A stretch of 64,000 nt of DNA, taken from contig NZ_QETK01000006.1 of the NCBI RefSeq assembly GCF_003105155.1, positions 62,001-126,000 on the forward strand, in the 5' to 3' direction. Both the position numbers and the translations under genes were made by a program. This document shows, in pieces, positions 55,134 through 62,987 of the stretch; positions within the stretch are counted from its first letter, which is position 1; every line of letters begins with the position of its first letter. The notes beneath the pieces were generated by a model. That model did no database searches. It was not told the origin of the DNA and saw only the letters and a list, made by a program, of their open reading frames with translations. The stretch comes from Pseudomonas sp. SDI. GTDB taxonomy: Bacteria > Pseudomonadota > Gammaproteobacteria > Pseudomonadales > Pseudomonadaceae.

Positions 55134-56753
55134 ATGGTTAAAAACGGCGCGCGAGTATACAGCTATTTGCGGTTTTCGGATCCTCGGCAGTCGACAGGTA
55201 GCAGCGCCGACCGTCAGTTGCAGTACGCGCAAAATTGGGCGGCCAGCAAGGGGCTCGTCCTAGATAGCACTTTGTCCCTGCGGGACGAAGGGCTATCCGC
55301 CTATCACGAACGACACGTCAAGCAGGGAGCCCTGGGGGTTTTCCTACAGGCGATCGAGGACGGTCGCATTGCCAGTGGTTCAGTCCTGGTCGTGGAGGGG
55401 CTGGACCGACTCAGTCGCGCGGAGCCGCTACAGGCCCAGGCCCAGTTGGCCCAGATCATCAATGCCGGCATCACGGTGGTGACGGCGAGCGATGGCCGGG
55501 AATACAACCGGGCTGGGCTGAAGTCCCAGCCCATGGACCTGGTGTATTCGCTGCTCGTCATGATTCGCGCTCATGAGGAGTCGGATACCAAGAGCAAGCG
55601 AGTGAAGGCGGCCATTCGCCGCCAGTGCGAGGGCTGGACGGCCGGGACATTCCGAGGGCTGATCCGAAATGGCAAGGACCCGCAATGGGTCCGCTGGGCT
55701 GGTGACGCCTGGGAGTTGATCCCTGAGCGAGTGGCGGCGGTTCGGCGTGCTCTGGAGTTATATAAACAGGGGATGGGAGCTGGCCGAGCTGCCAACGTCA
55801 TGCACCAGGAGGGGCATGAGCTGACTGATTGGGGAGTGTCCGGACTGCAGATTTATCGGCTGATAAAGCTGCCCGCGCTGCGGGGGGCCAAGCGGTTGAG
55901 CGTCGATGGCGAGGACTACGAGCTGGATGACTATTACCCCAGGATCCTCACCGATGTGGAGTGGGGCGAACTGCAGCACCTCGCAAGCCAGCGTCACCGC
56001 CGGCGCGGCCACGGGGAAATCCCTGGAATCGTAACCGGTGTGGGTTTGGCCTATTGCGGGTACTGCGGTACCGCCCTGGTAGCGCAGAACCTCATGAACC
56101 GGAAGCGGAAAGACGGAACGATGGCCGATGGTCACCGCCGATTGCACTGCACCTCCTACAGCAAAAACGGCGGATGTTCAGCCGGCGGTAGCTGCAGCGT
56201 CGTCCCGGTCGAGCGTGCCCTTATGAACTTCTGTTCGGATCAGTTCAATTTGCAGCGGTTGCTGCAGGATGGTGATCGTGGAAGTGGGCTGCATCACCAG
56301 GTGATCGCGGCCCGGGCAGAGGTCGATAAACTTACTGGCCAGCTTGCCAAGGTGACCGATGCCCTCCTTGCGGACGACAGCGGGGCGGCGCCCTTGGCGT
56401 TCGTCCGCAAGGCACGAGAGCTTGAGCAGCGGCAGAATGAAGCCGAACACAGGCTGAAGGACCTGGAGTACCAAGTAGCGGCGCTTTCCAGCGTTGCCCG
56501 TCCTGCTCACGCTGAGCGCTGGAGTGAGCTTGCGGCTGAGGTCGAGGCAGGCGACTTTAATGCCCGGGAGCAGGTACGTCAGCTTGTCCTGGACACGTTC
56601 GAGCGGATCGTCATCTACATGCGGGGGGTGGGCGCGTCCGACCGCTCCAGTCGCACGATCGATGTTCAGCTACTCTCGCGTACCGGCCAGCATCGATTGC
56701 TGAAGATCGATCGGCGGAGTGGGGCATGGGTAGCGAGCGAGGACTGGAGTTAG
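55134..56753 (+). CDS. Large serine recombinase (phage integrase)
   Basis: 539 residues. The N-terminal resolvase domain has [20 protein letters not shown] with catalytic S15 in RFS, and [12 protein letters not shown] with the conserved Asp-Arg. A recombinase domain (about 165-290, [15 protein letters not shown]) and a zinc ribbon (CGYCG ... [11 protein letters not shown]) follow, then a coiled coil (about 395-455, [10 protein letters not shown]-like). This is the layout of phiC31-type integrases that act without supercoiling. It points away from rimO, next to the presumed attL. Confidence 0.93.
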   Translation: MVKNGARVYSYLRFSDPRQSTGSSADRQLQYAQNWAASKGLVLDSTLSLRDEGLSAYHERHVKQGALGVFLQAIEDGRIASGSVLVVEGLDRLSRAEPLQAQAQLAQIINAGITVVTASDGREYNRAGLKSQPMDLVYSLLVMIRAHEESDTKSKRVKAAIRRQCEGWTAGTFRGLIRNGKDPQWVRWAGDAWELIPERVAAVRRALELYKQGMGAGRAANVMHQEGHELTDWGVSGLQIYRLIKLPALRGAKRLSVDGEDYELDDYYPRILTDVEWGELQHLASQRHRRRGHGEIPGIVTGVGLAYCGYCGTALVAQNLMNRKRKDGTMADGHRRLHCTSYSKNGGCSAGGSCSVVPVERALMNFCSDQFNLQRLLQDGDRGSGLHHQVIAARAEVDKLTGQLAKVTDALLADDSGAAPLAFVRKARELEQRQNEAEHRLKDLEYQVAALSSVARPAHAERWSELAAEVEAGDFNAREQVRQLVLDTFERIVIYMRGVGASDRSSRTIDVQLLSRTGQHRLLKIDRRSGAWVASEDWS

Positions 56754-56764
56754 CTGGTGGCATA

Positions 56765-56806
56765 TTGCCTTCCGCGAGTGGGAATTTATACTGTATGCCT
56801 GTACAG
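56765..56806 (+). promoter_or_regulatory. LexA-controlled promoter
   Basis: TTGCCT (56765-56770), 16-nt spacer, TATACT (56787-56792). CTGTATGCCTGTACAG at 56791-56806 fits the LexA consensus CTG-N10-CAG with matching outer bases and overlaps the -10 box and start point, so LexA should repress it. Confidence 0.8.
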
Positions 56807-56823
56807 TGCTTATGGATCAGCTT

Positions 56824-57078
56824 ATGTCTATTTCTCCCAGCTTCCCCACCCTCTCTCGCTTCGAGCAACTTGCTCGGCGTATTCACCGCCAAGTGAATAG
56901 CTGCGCCGCCCAGCATAGGCGACGAACGGTGATATCTCGCTTACCTGGGGAGCGTATGGACGATTGGGACAAGCTACTTGACCAGTTGGAGGTCGAGGAG
57001 AGCGTGCGCTTGACACCTTTAGATGGTGGGTCGATTCAGCTGTCCTGGACCAACCAGCACCGCTGCCATTCAGTATAA
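56824..57078 (+). CDS. DUF1654 protein under SOS control
   Basis: 84 residues from ATG 56824; ATG 56812 is possible, while GTG 56806 lies in the LexA box. The body FEQLARRIHRQVNSCAAQHRR, then RMDDWDKLLDQLE and VRLTPLDGGSIQLSW, is the DUF1654 pattern seen in Pseudomonas chromosomes and prophages. Function unknown. A LexA-controlled small gene near the phage end recalls the antirepressor tum of coliphage 186, but there is no sequence link. Confidence 0.75.
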   Translation: MSISPSFPTLSRFEQLARRIHRQVNSCAAQHRRRTVISRLPGERMDDWDKLLDQLEVEESVRLTPLDGGSIQLSWTNQHRCHSV

Positions 57079-57079
57079 A

Positions 57080-57142
57080 ATTACTTCCGGTTAATTTTAT
57101 GTTACTCGCGGTATTGCTTGTTATGATTACCTGCGGTTAATC
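57080..57142 (+). promoter_or_regulatory. Left operator cluster and promoter of the prophage (OL/PL-like)
   Basis: Three copies of a 16-bp motif: ATTACTTCCGGTTAAT (57080-57095), GTTACTCGCGGTATTG (57101-57116) and ATTACCTGCGGTTAAT (57126-57141). A promoter TTGCTT (57114-57119), 17-nt spacer, TTAATC (57137-57142) lies across the last two. The same motif pair with the same 25-bp spacing occurs upstream of cro. It would drive the unknown genes at 57202-58661. Confidence 0.75.
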
Positions 57143-57201
57143 TATCGTTTTGAGGGGCTGAGTGCTGTCGCGCTGCTCCTTCTATTTCGGAGATCAATCG
57201 C

Positions 57202-57777
57202 ATGCAAACCCTTCCACTACAACATCACCTGTCGCTAGCCAGCAGTCGCGCGCTGGCCCACCAAGTCGTACTAAATGGCACCTTCGATCACGATCTCATT
57301 GACGGCGTTACAGGGGCTGTCTGCGGCCTAGTCCGGGTCGTTGTTGAACAGTGCCAGAAGGGGCTAATTGCGCGGGTCGAGTTGAGCGGTTCCGTCAACA
57401 CAATCACATTTGCCAGACGACCAGATAACAGCATGCGCCTCACCAGGTTTATCGAGTCGCTGGCGAATGGTGTCGACCTCCCAATTGACCTTCCTGAGGT
57501 GGACGAGTTTTTGCTTGTGAGCGAGTTGGAGTCGATGCTGCGTTGTGCTGTCCGTGAGCGTCGGGGTACCTACTACCTGCCTGTTGACGGAGTCGAAGGT
57601 CTGGCACTGTTACTTCGGCAGAGCGCTTGTGACCCCAAACGCGCAGCGTTTCGATTCGAGCTGGCGGGGGGCGGCTTAACCATGCCAGTGTTGCTTCCGA
57701 GCGATCGCACCCTGGCCTACGAACTTTTGAACGGCTGCGTTCAAGAGTTTGTCGCCAATTACCGCACTGCGGCTTGA
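57202..57777 (+). CDS. Prophage protein of unknown function
   Basis: 191 residues, not recognised. No signal peptide, membrane segment or known motif. The mixed alpha/beta composition includes TFDHDLIDGVTGAVCGLVRV and MPVLLPSDRTLAYELLNGC. It is the first gene after the CI-type operator cluster, so it is predicted to be repressed in the lysogen and early in induction. GGAG-like site in CTATTTCGGAGATC supports ATG 57202. Confidence 0.7.
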   Translation: MQTLPLQHHLSLASSRALAHQVVLNGTFDHDLIDGVTGAVCGLVRVVVEQCQKGLIARVELSGSVNTITFARRPDNSMRLTRFIESLANGVDLPIDLPEVDEFLLVSELESMLRCAVRERRGTYYLPVDGVEGLALLLRQSACDPKRAAFRFELAGGGLTMPVLLPSDRTLAYELLNGCVQEFVANYRTAA

Positions 57778-57787
57778 GGGAGTGGGT

Positions 57788-58009
57788 ATGACTATTCAAA
57801 TCGTGCTACCCGGTAAAGTCCAAGTGCAATTGGAAACAGCCATTCGTCACTACCGCAATGCTGCTGCCGCGCTGGGTGAGGCCGTCCAGTCTGAAGCTTG
57901 GGACAGGATCTATGCTCTTCAGAGTAATCGGGATCTGCAAGCTCACACCATCGCCTTGATCGTCAACGGTACGCCTATCAGCTTTGTCGCAGAAGGGGGG
58001 CAGGCATGA
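57788..58009 (+). CDS. Small prophage protein of unknown function
   Basis: 73 residues from ATG 57788 (GGGAGTGGGT upstream). It contains LETAIRHYRNAAAALGEAV and IALIVNGTPISFVAEG; not recognised. 10 nt after the previous gene, 4-nt overlap with the next. Confidence 0.65.
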   Translation: MTIQIVLPGKVQVQLETAIRHYRNAAAALGEAVQSEAWDRIYALQSNRDLQAHTIALIVNGTPISFVAEGGQA

Positions 58010-58296
58010 TTGGTATCCCGAAAACTGGTGCGCTTGAACACGGCTGCATCAGTGCCAACGTTTCTACTGGCTATCGCTTCACAACCGCAGATGGTCGACC
58101 TGCGCGTCTGGCTATCATCGATGATCAGGGCAACGTGGTCGAGGCCGGGGAGGCTGTTGCACAAGAAGCCTGGAACGTCTGCATTGCTGTCATCAAGAAT
58201 TTCAAGATCGGACAGGGCCACATCATCGTGCACAGCTCCCCTCCCGGGATCGAGAGCTCCGGGGCTTCAAGCCGCAAGCGCAAGGCTGCGCGATGA
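58006..58296 (+). CDS. Small prophage protein of unknown function
   Basis: 96 residues. Residues 17-75 look like a beta-rich fold (TGYRFTTADGRPARLAIIDD, IAVIKNFKIGQGHIIV), and the tail is basic (SSRKRKAAR), which could bind nucleic acid. ATGA-type overlaps on both sides show translational coupling. Confidence 0.65.
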   Translation: MIGIPKTGALEHGCISANVSTGYRFTTADGRPARLAIIDDQGNVVEAGEAVAQEAWNVCIAVIKNFKIGQGHIIVHSSPPGIESSGASSRKRKAAR

Positions 58297-58661
58297 GCAT
58301 CGAATCTGACGAAATGGTTACTCTACCACGTGCTTGGTTGGCTGCTTACCTTGAGAATGATGGAGGCTCGGTTGAGGTAAATGGCGAGCGGACTTCTCTT
58401 TGGGAGTTGCTTAGCAACGCAGTCGCCGAGCCACCCCGAGGGCATGTAGAAGAGTCGGAAGTCGTAGACTTTGATATAGTACGTCTGAGTGCCGATCGCT
58501 ATGATTGGCTCCGTCTACATGCCGTTCGCATCCAAGGAAGCCAAATCTGGTACCAAGGCGAAGCTCTAGATATCCGCGTCGATATAGGTCGGGAACATAT
58601 GGCCGAGAAGGCCAAGCCCATTCGGGAGAGCGAGCTGCTGCTCAGTCGTGAAGCTGATTAA
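58293..58661 (+). CDS. Prophage protein of unknown function
   Basis: 122 residues, acidic. It contains RAWLAAYLENDGGSVEVNGE and LRLHAVRIQGSQIWYQGEAL. Not recognised. Last gene of the PL-type operon; a strong hairpin follows. Confidence 0.65.
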   Translation: MSIESDEMVTLPRAWLAAYLENDGGSVEVNGERTSLWELLSNAVAEPPRGHVEESEVVDFDIVRLSADRYDWLRLHAVRIQGSQIWYQGEALDIRVDIGREHMAEKAKPIRESELLLSREAD

Positions 58662-58665
58662 AAGC

Positions 58666-58694
58666 TTCCGGACAGCGGAGGCCGCTGTCCGGAA
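58666..58694. terminator. Bidirectional hairpin between convergent prophage operons
   Basis: 13-base perfect stem TTCCGGACAGCGG / CCGCTGTCCGGAA with AGG loop, between the PL-type operon and the BRCT gene. The flanking T/A tracts are short. Confidence 0.7.
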
Positions 58695-58712
58695 AGCAGA
58701 CCGATGTAATCT

Positions 58713-59351
58713 CTACCCCAGCAGTACTCGCTGCCAGTAATCTTCCCCGATTATCGCAATGGGTGTTCCTTGCTCGCGCAACTCGACGGCTCGCAAGATC
58801 TTGGTGCCGTAACTGCTGTGCAGCCATTGCTCATTGCCAATGCTGCCGACTACCAGGTAGTGCACTTTCTTGCTTACACCCGAGCCGATATCAGCCCCGC
58901 GCTCTTTCACCAAGCGCTCGCATTCACGACGAGGGCCAAAGGCCATTGTTCCAGTGAAGACGAACATACGACCTTCACAGACGATCTCTGGCTCTGGTCG
59001 ATTAAGTGGCAGGGGGTTGGGGCTGCTGTAGGCAGTGGCTGATGCGGTTGTGCCCGTGATGCCAGCGAATCCGCGCAGCGTATCAAGCAGCTCCGCAGAC
59101 TCTTCGGCATCCAGTACTCCGTCCTGCAGCATCATATTGATACGTTGATACAGTAAGTTGATCACCGGGTCATCCAGGTGAGCCAGTTGTGTATCGATCC
59201 ACTGGCGCAGGAAACGCGCTTCATCGATGGTCACGACACCATCAGCTGCGATGCCTGCGGCCAAGCCGGCTAATACGTCAGCTCCTCTGCGGTCCATGCG
59301 GGCAGCATGGAAGAAGCGGCTATTTTCAAACTCTTTGTGCAGATCGGTCAT
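58713..59351 (-). CDS. TerB-like/BRCT two-domain protein downstream of cI
   Basis: 212 residues from 59351 (an ATG at 59366 is also possible). The N-terminal part has two helical segments like those of TerB/DUF-type folds (LAAGIAADGVVTIDEARFL and LLYQRINMMLQDGVLDAEES). The C-terminal ~85 residues are a ligase-type BRCT domain: MFVFTGTMAFGPRRECERLV, GVSKKVHYLVVG, GTKILRAVELREQGTPI. No ligase or nuclease core is attached. It lies just after cI on the same strand, so it is probably expressed in the lysogen. Confidence 0.85.
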   Translation of the reverse strand: MTDLHKEFENSRFFHAARMDRRGADVLAGLAAGIAADGVVTIDEARFLRQWIDTQLAHLDDPVINLLYQRINMMLQDGVLDAEESAELLDTLRGFAGITGTTASATAYSSPNPLPLNRPEPEIVCEGRMFVFTGTMAFGPRRECERLVKERGADIGSGVSKKVHYLVVGSIGNEQWLHSSYGTKILRAVELREQGTPIAIIGEDYWQRVLLG

Positions 59352-59380
59352 TGTTTGCAGTTCCATTGCATAAGAGAAGG

Positions 59381-60100
59381 TCAGAGCCCAGTGATCTTGG
59401 CGTCGATCACTCGGCCGATAATCTCCCAAGTGTCGTCTAGGACGACGGTTTGATAGTCGGAGTTCAGCGGAACCAAGTAGCCGACTCCGGCGTCCTGAAC
59501 ATACTGCTTGAAGGTCGATTCGCCGGTGTTGGTATCCAGTGCGATGTAGAACTTGCCGCTGACCAGCTCGAAGCCTTCAGGGCGGACTAGAATCGGGGTG
59601 CCTGGCGGAAAACTTGGAGGTGTGTCAGAGGTCATCGACTTACCTCTCACTTCCAGCCAGTAGCCGTTGGGACCAGCGTTTTCGGTGCTACCCAGCCATT
59701 CCTCTGCGACACCGGTGGGGTGAGACATTGAAGACTCAATGCGGTCCCCTGCAACAACCCAAGTCAGCAGCGGGTACTCCTTCGTCTCCCTGTGCGGTTG
59801 GGGCATCGACGCAACATTAGATGGGTCGGTCGTAGCCACCATGCCAGAGATCTCTGCAGCGAGACGTGGGCTAAAAGCATCTACAGGTTCGTCCAGCAGG
59901 CGTGCGAGGGCCGCAGCAAAGCGCACATTCAGGGCATTTTTGCCGCTGAAGTAGTGTGCAACTGCTGCTGGGGATACACCAATTTCGTCGGCAATTTTCT
60001 TCTGGCTCAACCCAAGCGCATTTTTCTTCAGCAAGAAGAGGTCATGGGCTGCCTGGCATTCAGCGAGCAAGTCGGGTGGGAGGAGCTTTTTCTTCGTCAT
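59381..60100 (-). CDS. CI-type prophage repressor with LexA-like self-cleavage domain
   Basis: 239 residues. The N-terminal HTH (about 28-60; LSQKKIADEIGVSPAAVAHYF) is followed by an S24 peptidase domain with predicted cleavage at A117-G118 (VVAGDR), nucleophile S155 (RGKSM) and base K198 (STFKQY). Divergent from the Cro-like gene over 105 nt holding operators. It should keep the prophage silent and be lost after RecA activation. Confidence 0.93.
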   Translation of the reverse strand: MTKKKLLPPDLLAECQAAHDLFLLKKNALGLSQKKIADEIGVSPAAVAHYFSGKNALNVRFAAALARLLDEPVDAFSPRLAAEISGMVATTDPSNVASMPQPHRETKEYPLLTWVVAGDRIESSMSHPTGVAEEWLGSTENAGPNGYWLEVRGKSMTSDTPPSFPPGTPILVRPEGFELVSGKFYIALDTNTGESTFKQYVQDAGVGYLVPLNSDYQTVVLDDTWEIIGRVIDAKITGL

Positions 60101-60109
60101 GAGCGAACT

Positions 60110-60177
60110 ATAAACCGTTAGTTAATCAAGGGTGATTTACCTGCGGTATTGATATGTGTGATTACTTGCGGTTAATA
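60110..60177 (+). promoter_or_regulatory. Right operator cluster and cro promoter (OR/PR-like)
   Basis: TTTACCTGCGGTATTG (60136-60151) and ATTACTTGCGGTTAAT (60161-60176), 25 bp apart, plus a weaker inverted copy ATAAACCGTTAGTTAAT (60110-60126) near the cI start. Promoter TTGATA (60149-60154), 17-nt spacer, TTAATA (60172-60177). Geometry matches the left cluster at 57101-57142. Confidence 0.8.
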
Positions 60178-60205
60178 TCTCCGGTACACGCCGGAGGTGC
60201 TTGCT

Positions 60206-60442
60206 ATGAATTCCATCCCATTACCAGATCTGGTTGCTCAGAAAGGGCAAGCTGCGGTTGCTGAGGCATTTGGCGTAAGCCCCGCAGCTATTCATAAGGC
60301 GGTGCGGTCTGGACGAAAGATCGTCGTCACGATTCATGAAGACGGAACGTATACCGGGGAGGAAACCCGTGCGTTCCCTTGTCATGACAGCCCTCGGTCG
60401 CCTCAGGGGCCTGGGCAGGTTAAGACGCCGAGCCCCCTATGA
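60206..60442 (+). CDS. Cro-like repressor
   Basis: 78 residues from ATG 60206 (CCGGAGGTG upstream). The first ~45 residues IPLPDLVAQKGQAAVAEAFGVSPAAIHKAVRSGR form a Cro-type HTH. Divergent from cI. Its stop overlaps the next start (ATGA). Confidence 0.85.
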   Translation: MNSIPLPDLVAQKGQAAVAEAFGVSPAAIHKAVRSGRKIVVTIHEDGTYTGEETRAFPCHDSPRSPQGPGQVKTPSPL

Positions 60443-61074
60443 ACACGTCCAATCCTCGACACCACCTGGTTTCCCGCGACCAGGTACTGGTGGCGCACGC
60501 CGCCGACATGATCGCTCGCACGGGGTTTAGCCAAGACCATTTCGCCCAGGCGCTCAGCGAGCACCTGCACGGGCTGGTGCCCGCTAAGGCGATCGCCAAG
60601 GATGTGCCCGACTTCCAAATAATTGCCCAGGGCAACGACTCCGAGGCCTTCCTGAAGGCTTCCGGCGCGTGGTTGCGCCGCGTCGGGCGGTGGTTGAGCG
60701 GTGAGGTCGACCTGCCCAGTTGGATCGAGGAGGCCTGGGTGGAGGCGTTGGAAGACGACTTCCAGGAACGTTGCATCAACGAGCTGGCCAGCCGTCATGG
60801 CCTGTCTGGTGCTCGAGCACTGGCGGGTGATGCCAACCCTGTCGGCGTGTTTGGCCAACTGGTGGCTCGCATGGGCCGCACTGTTACGCTGGGCAGTGAA
60901 ATCCTGGAGGACGGTCGGATCGACGCCGGTGATCTGGAGAAGCTTCCAGAGTTCGTTGAGAGCTTGCGTTCTGCAGAAGCACGCTGCAGTGAGCTTCGCA
61001 CGCGGGCCGAGGAGATCATGCGCACGCAACCGCGGTTGAAGGCGGTAGGTGACCAGGTGACGCCTGGCCTGTGA
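60439..61074 (+). CDS. Prophage protein of unknown function between cro and rep
   Basis: 211 residues, mostly helical, acidic in the middle (LPSWIEEAWVEALEDDFQE) with FLKASGAWLRRVGRWLSGEV. It occupies the place of a CII-like activator, and family resemblance to phage CII/toxin-regulator proteins is possible but not established. Coupled to both neighbours (ATGA and GTGA overlaps). Confidence 0.7.
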   Translation: MNTSNPRHHLVSRDQVLVAHAADMIARTGFSQDHFAQALSEHLHGLVPAKAIAKDVPDFQIIAQGNDSEAFLKASGAWLRRVGRWLSGEVDLPSWIEEAWVEALEDDFQERCINELASRHGLSGARALAGDANPVGVFGQLVARMGRTVTLGSEILEDGRIDAGDLEKLPEFVESLRSAEARCSELRTRAEEIMRTQPRLKAVGDQVTPGL

Positions 61075-61973
61075 GTTCTCCACGCGAAACACCTGGCAAT
61101 CAAGCTGCAGGCCGCTCTGGAAATGGGCGGCCTGCCGCTGTGCGCCGTTTGGACAAGAAGAACCCCCACGCCGCGTTGCACGCGCCTATCCGGCCCGACC
61201 GGTACGCGGAACCGCGCAAGCTCAGTGGCGATCAGCTCAAGAAGCCCCTGATCCGTAAGGCTTTCTGGCGCCTGAGCCGCATCGGCGAGCTGCGCGGGCG
61301 ATACCTGCGTCAGTTGGACACCATCCATGGCGGCCGGCGCACCAGGTCCGAGAAGTTCGACGCCCTGGCGCGTGTCGCGGAGCAACTGCTAGTCCGGATG
61401 GATCTGGCCACTGGGGTGCTCGGCTGGCTCGACGTTGAGCAGGGTCGGTACTTCCTCAACACCCAGTGCGGTGTTGCCGAGGACAGCGGAATCTCCGCCT
61501 CGATCCTCAACCGCCTCATGCACAGCCTGGACAAGGCCGGCTACGTCTATCGACGGATCGAGCGGGTCCGGCTCGATGAAAAGGACGAGGCCGGCCTGAA
61601 CCTGGTGCGCACTCGCGTCCTGGTGCGATTCACCGAGGACTTTTGGGCCGACCTGGGCCTGAGGTTCGAATGGCACAGGGCAAAGAAGTCGGCTATCAAG
61701 CGTCGCGACCAGGAACTGCGGGCCGTTGCAATGGCCCGGGTTGCGCGTCAGGAGAAGGCCTCCCTTGAAGAGTTAAACCGGCAGGTGAGTCGACGCCGCT
61801 GGCAGGAGAGCGAGGCGCGCAAGGTCCCCCCTGTGTCACAGGCAGCACTACCCAGTGGGTCAGGGCCACCACCCACCCTGAAACCGCCAGAGCGCTCTGC
61901 TGCGGGCCCCGAGGACGTCACACGATCCATGGCCCGCCTGCTCGAAAGCGCCAAGGCCAAGAAAACCACGTAA
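61071..61973 (+). CDS. RepA-like replication initiator (IncFII RepA-type)
   Basis: 300 residues, GTG start overlapping the previous stop. The central region resembles the winged-helix part of IncFII RepA initiators: RVAEQLLVRMDLATGVLGWL, NTQCGVAEDSGISASILNRL, SLDKAGYVYRRIERVRL, then a basic segment KKSAIKRRDQEL and a Pro-rich tail. It presumably starts replication of the excised element. Assignment is by pattern, not by search; a generic phage replication protein is the alternative. Confidence 0.65.
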   Translation: MSSPRETPGNQAAGRSGNGRPAAVRRLDKKNPHAALHAPIRPDRYAEPRKLSGDQLKKPLIRKAFWRLSRIGELRGRYLRQLDTIHGGRRTRSEKFDALARVAEQLLVRMDLATGVLGWLDVEQGRYFLNTQCGVAEDSGISASILNRLMHSLDKAGYVYRRIERVRLDEKDEAGLNLVRTRVLVRFTEDFWADLGLRFEWHRAKKSAIKRRDQELRAVAMARVARQEKASLEELNRQVSRRRWQESEARKVPPVSQAALPSGSGPPPTLKPPERSAAGPEDVTRSMARLLESAKAKKTT

Positions 61974-62654
61974 CACCCTCTTATCGCAGCTACCTGCGAG
62001 GCCAGCCTCTGCCTGGTCCCTCAAATCCCCACGTAATTCCCCTGCTCGCCATGGCTACTCAGTGGCCACTATCGGCGTGCGCACCCATTTTTCTCCTGCT
62101 GCGCCCTATGTTGCCGGCGGCCCACCCGGGGCGCCGGCAGGCTGTTGTATTAAATGGAATTTTATCCCCCCATCAGTACCCCCAGAGGGTTAAAAAAAGA
62201 GCCTTTCGTGGTGTTTGGTCTGTCGCAAGTAGGGAACATGATGATGCCTTCGCCCAAGGGCTCAGCTCGCTGCGCTCGGCTCTTTACCATCGTGGGCTGC
62301 TAGCCCACACCCAGGCAGGGCAAGTGCCCTGCACCCAAGCCGCCACGCCTGCACGATGTGCCGGCGTGCCATTAGATCAAGAGCAGGTAATCAGGCGCGG
62401 CCGGTGACGATGTTGCTTGGGCGATTGGCGCACGCGGGCGGGCTGGAGCGGGGCTGCTCGTCCTGCAGGGCACGGCATTGGCGAGAGATCGGCCGCTTCG
62501 CGGGTATCGCCGCGCCGAAATTACGGATCTCACCGGCAACCGTGCAGGCGGCTATCATGCCTGCGTTGCAGGCATCCGGCGGCGCGTTGGAGGTTTGGGA
62601 GGGAAGTGCCCGCTGGGGGCACTTGAGGACGGCGGGATCGAGGAGGGGAGGGGA
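61974..62654. other. 681-nt non-coding stretch after rep: candidate replication origin
   Basis: No supported gene. It has an AT-rich patch (about 62146-62215 with GGGTTAAAAAAAGAGCC) and two neighbouring hairpins, GTGGGCT...AGCCCAC (62292-62308) and GCAGGGCA...TGCCCTGC (62315-62332). IncFII-type RepA acts in cis on an origin downstream of repA, which is this place. Several short frames here look like chance. Confidence 0.45.
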
Positions 62655-62915
62655 CTAAATGCCTGGGGCGACGCCGAGTTCCAGGAGCAGCGCCTTTTGG
62701 CGTTCTGGCGGTAGGCTTCGGATACAGTCCATCAGCAACGTGTCGTGGCGTTGCGCCGGCGGTCGCAATGTATGCTTGAAAGTCAGCTCTGATACCCAGG
62801 TGTGCCCACACTCAGCGTTCAGGCACTGGCAGTAGAGCTTTACGTACTGGGGTGTGATCTCGTCCCGCGAGCTGATCCGGCCCTTATGGGTACAAGCTGT
62901 GCAACTGATCCTCAT
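62655..62915 (-). CDS. Ogr/Delta-type zinc-finger activator of late genes
   Basis: 86 residues from ATG 62915 (GGGGGA upstream). The four-cysteine pattern CTACTHKGRISSR ... CQCLNAECGHTWVSELTF is the Ogr/Delta finger of P2-group phages, which turns on late promoters. It lies 72 nt past the portal gene on the same strand. Confidence 0.88.
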   Translation of the reverse strand: MRISCTACTHKGRISSRDEITPQYVKLYCQCLNAECGHTWVSELTFKHTLRPPAQRHDTLLMDCIRSLPPERQKALLLELGVAPGI

Positions 62916-62987
62916 GATTTCCCCCGCCATTTTCGATGCCATCATTATGCCGTCTTAGTCGACGACGATCATCACGTTACTGTGTTT

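Noticed and set aside
62051-62714. Several overlapping plus-strand frames after the rep gene
   Set aside because: They cross the hairpins and AT-rich patch, lack ribosome-binding sites, and one runs into the ogr gene on the other strand. An origin or regulatory reading fits better.
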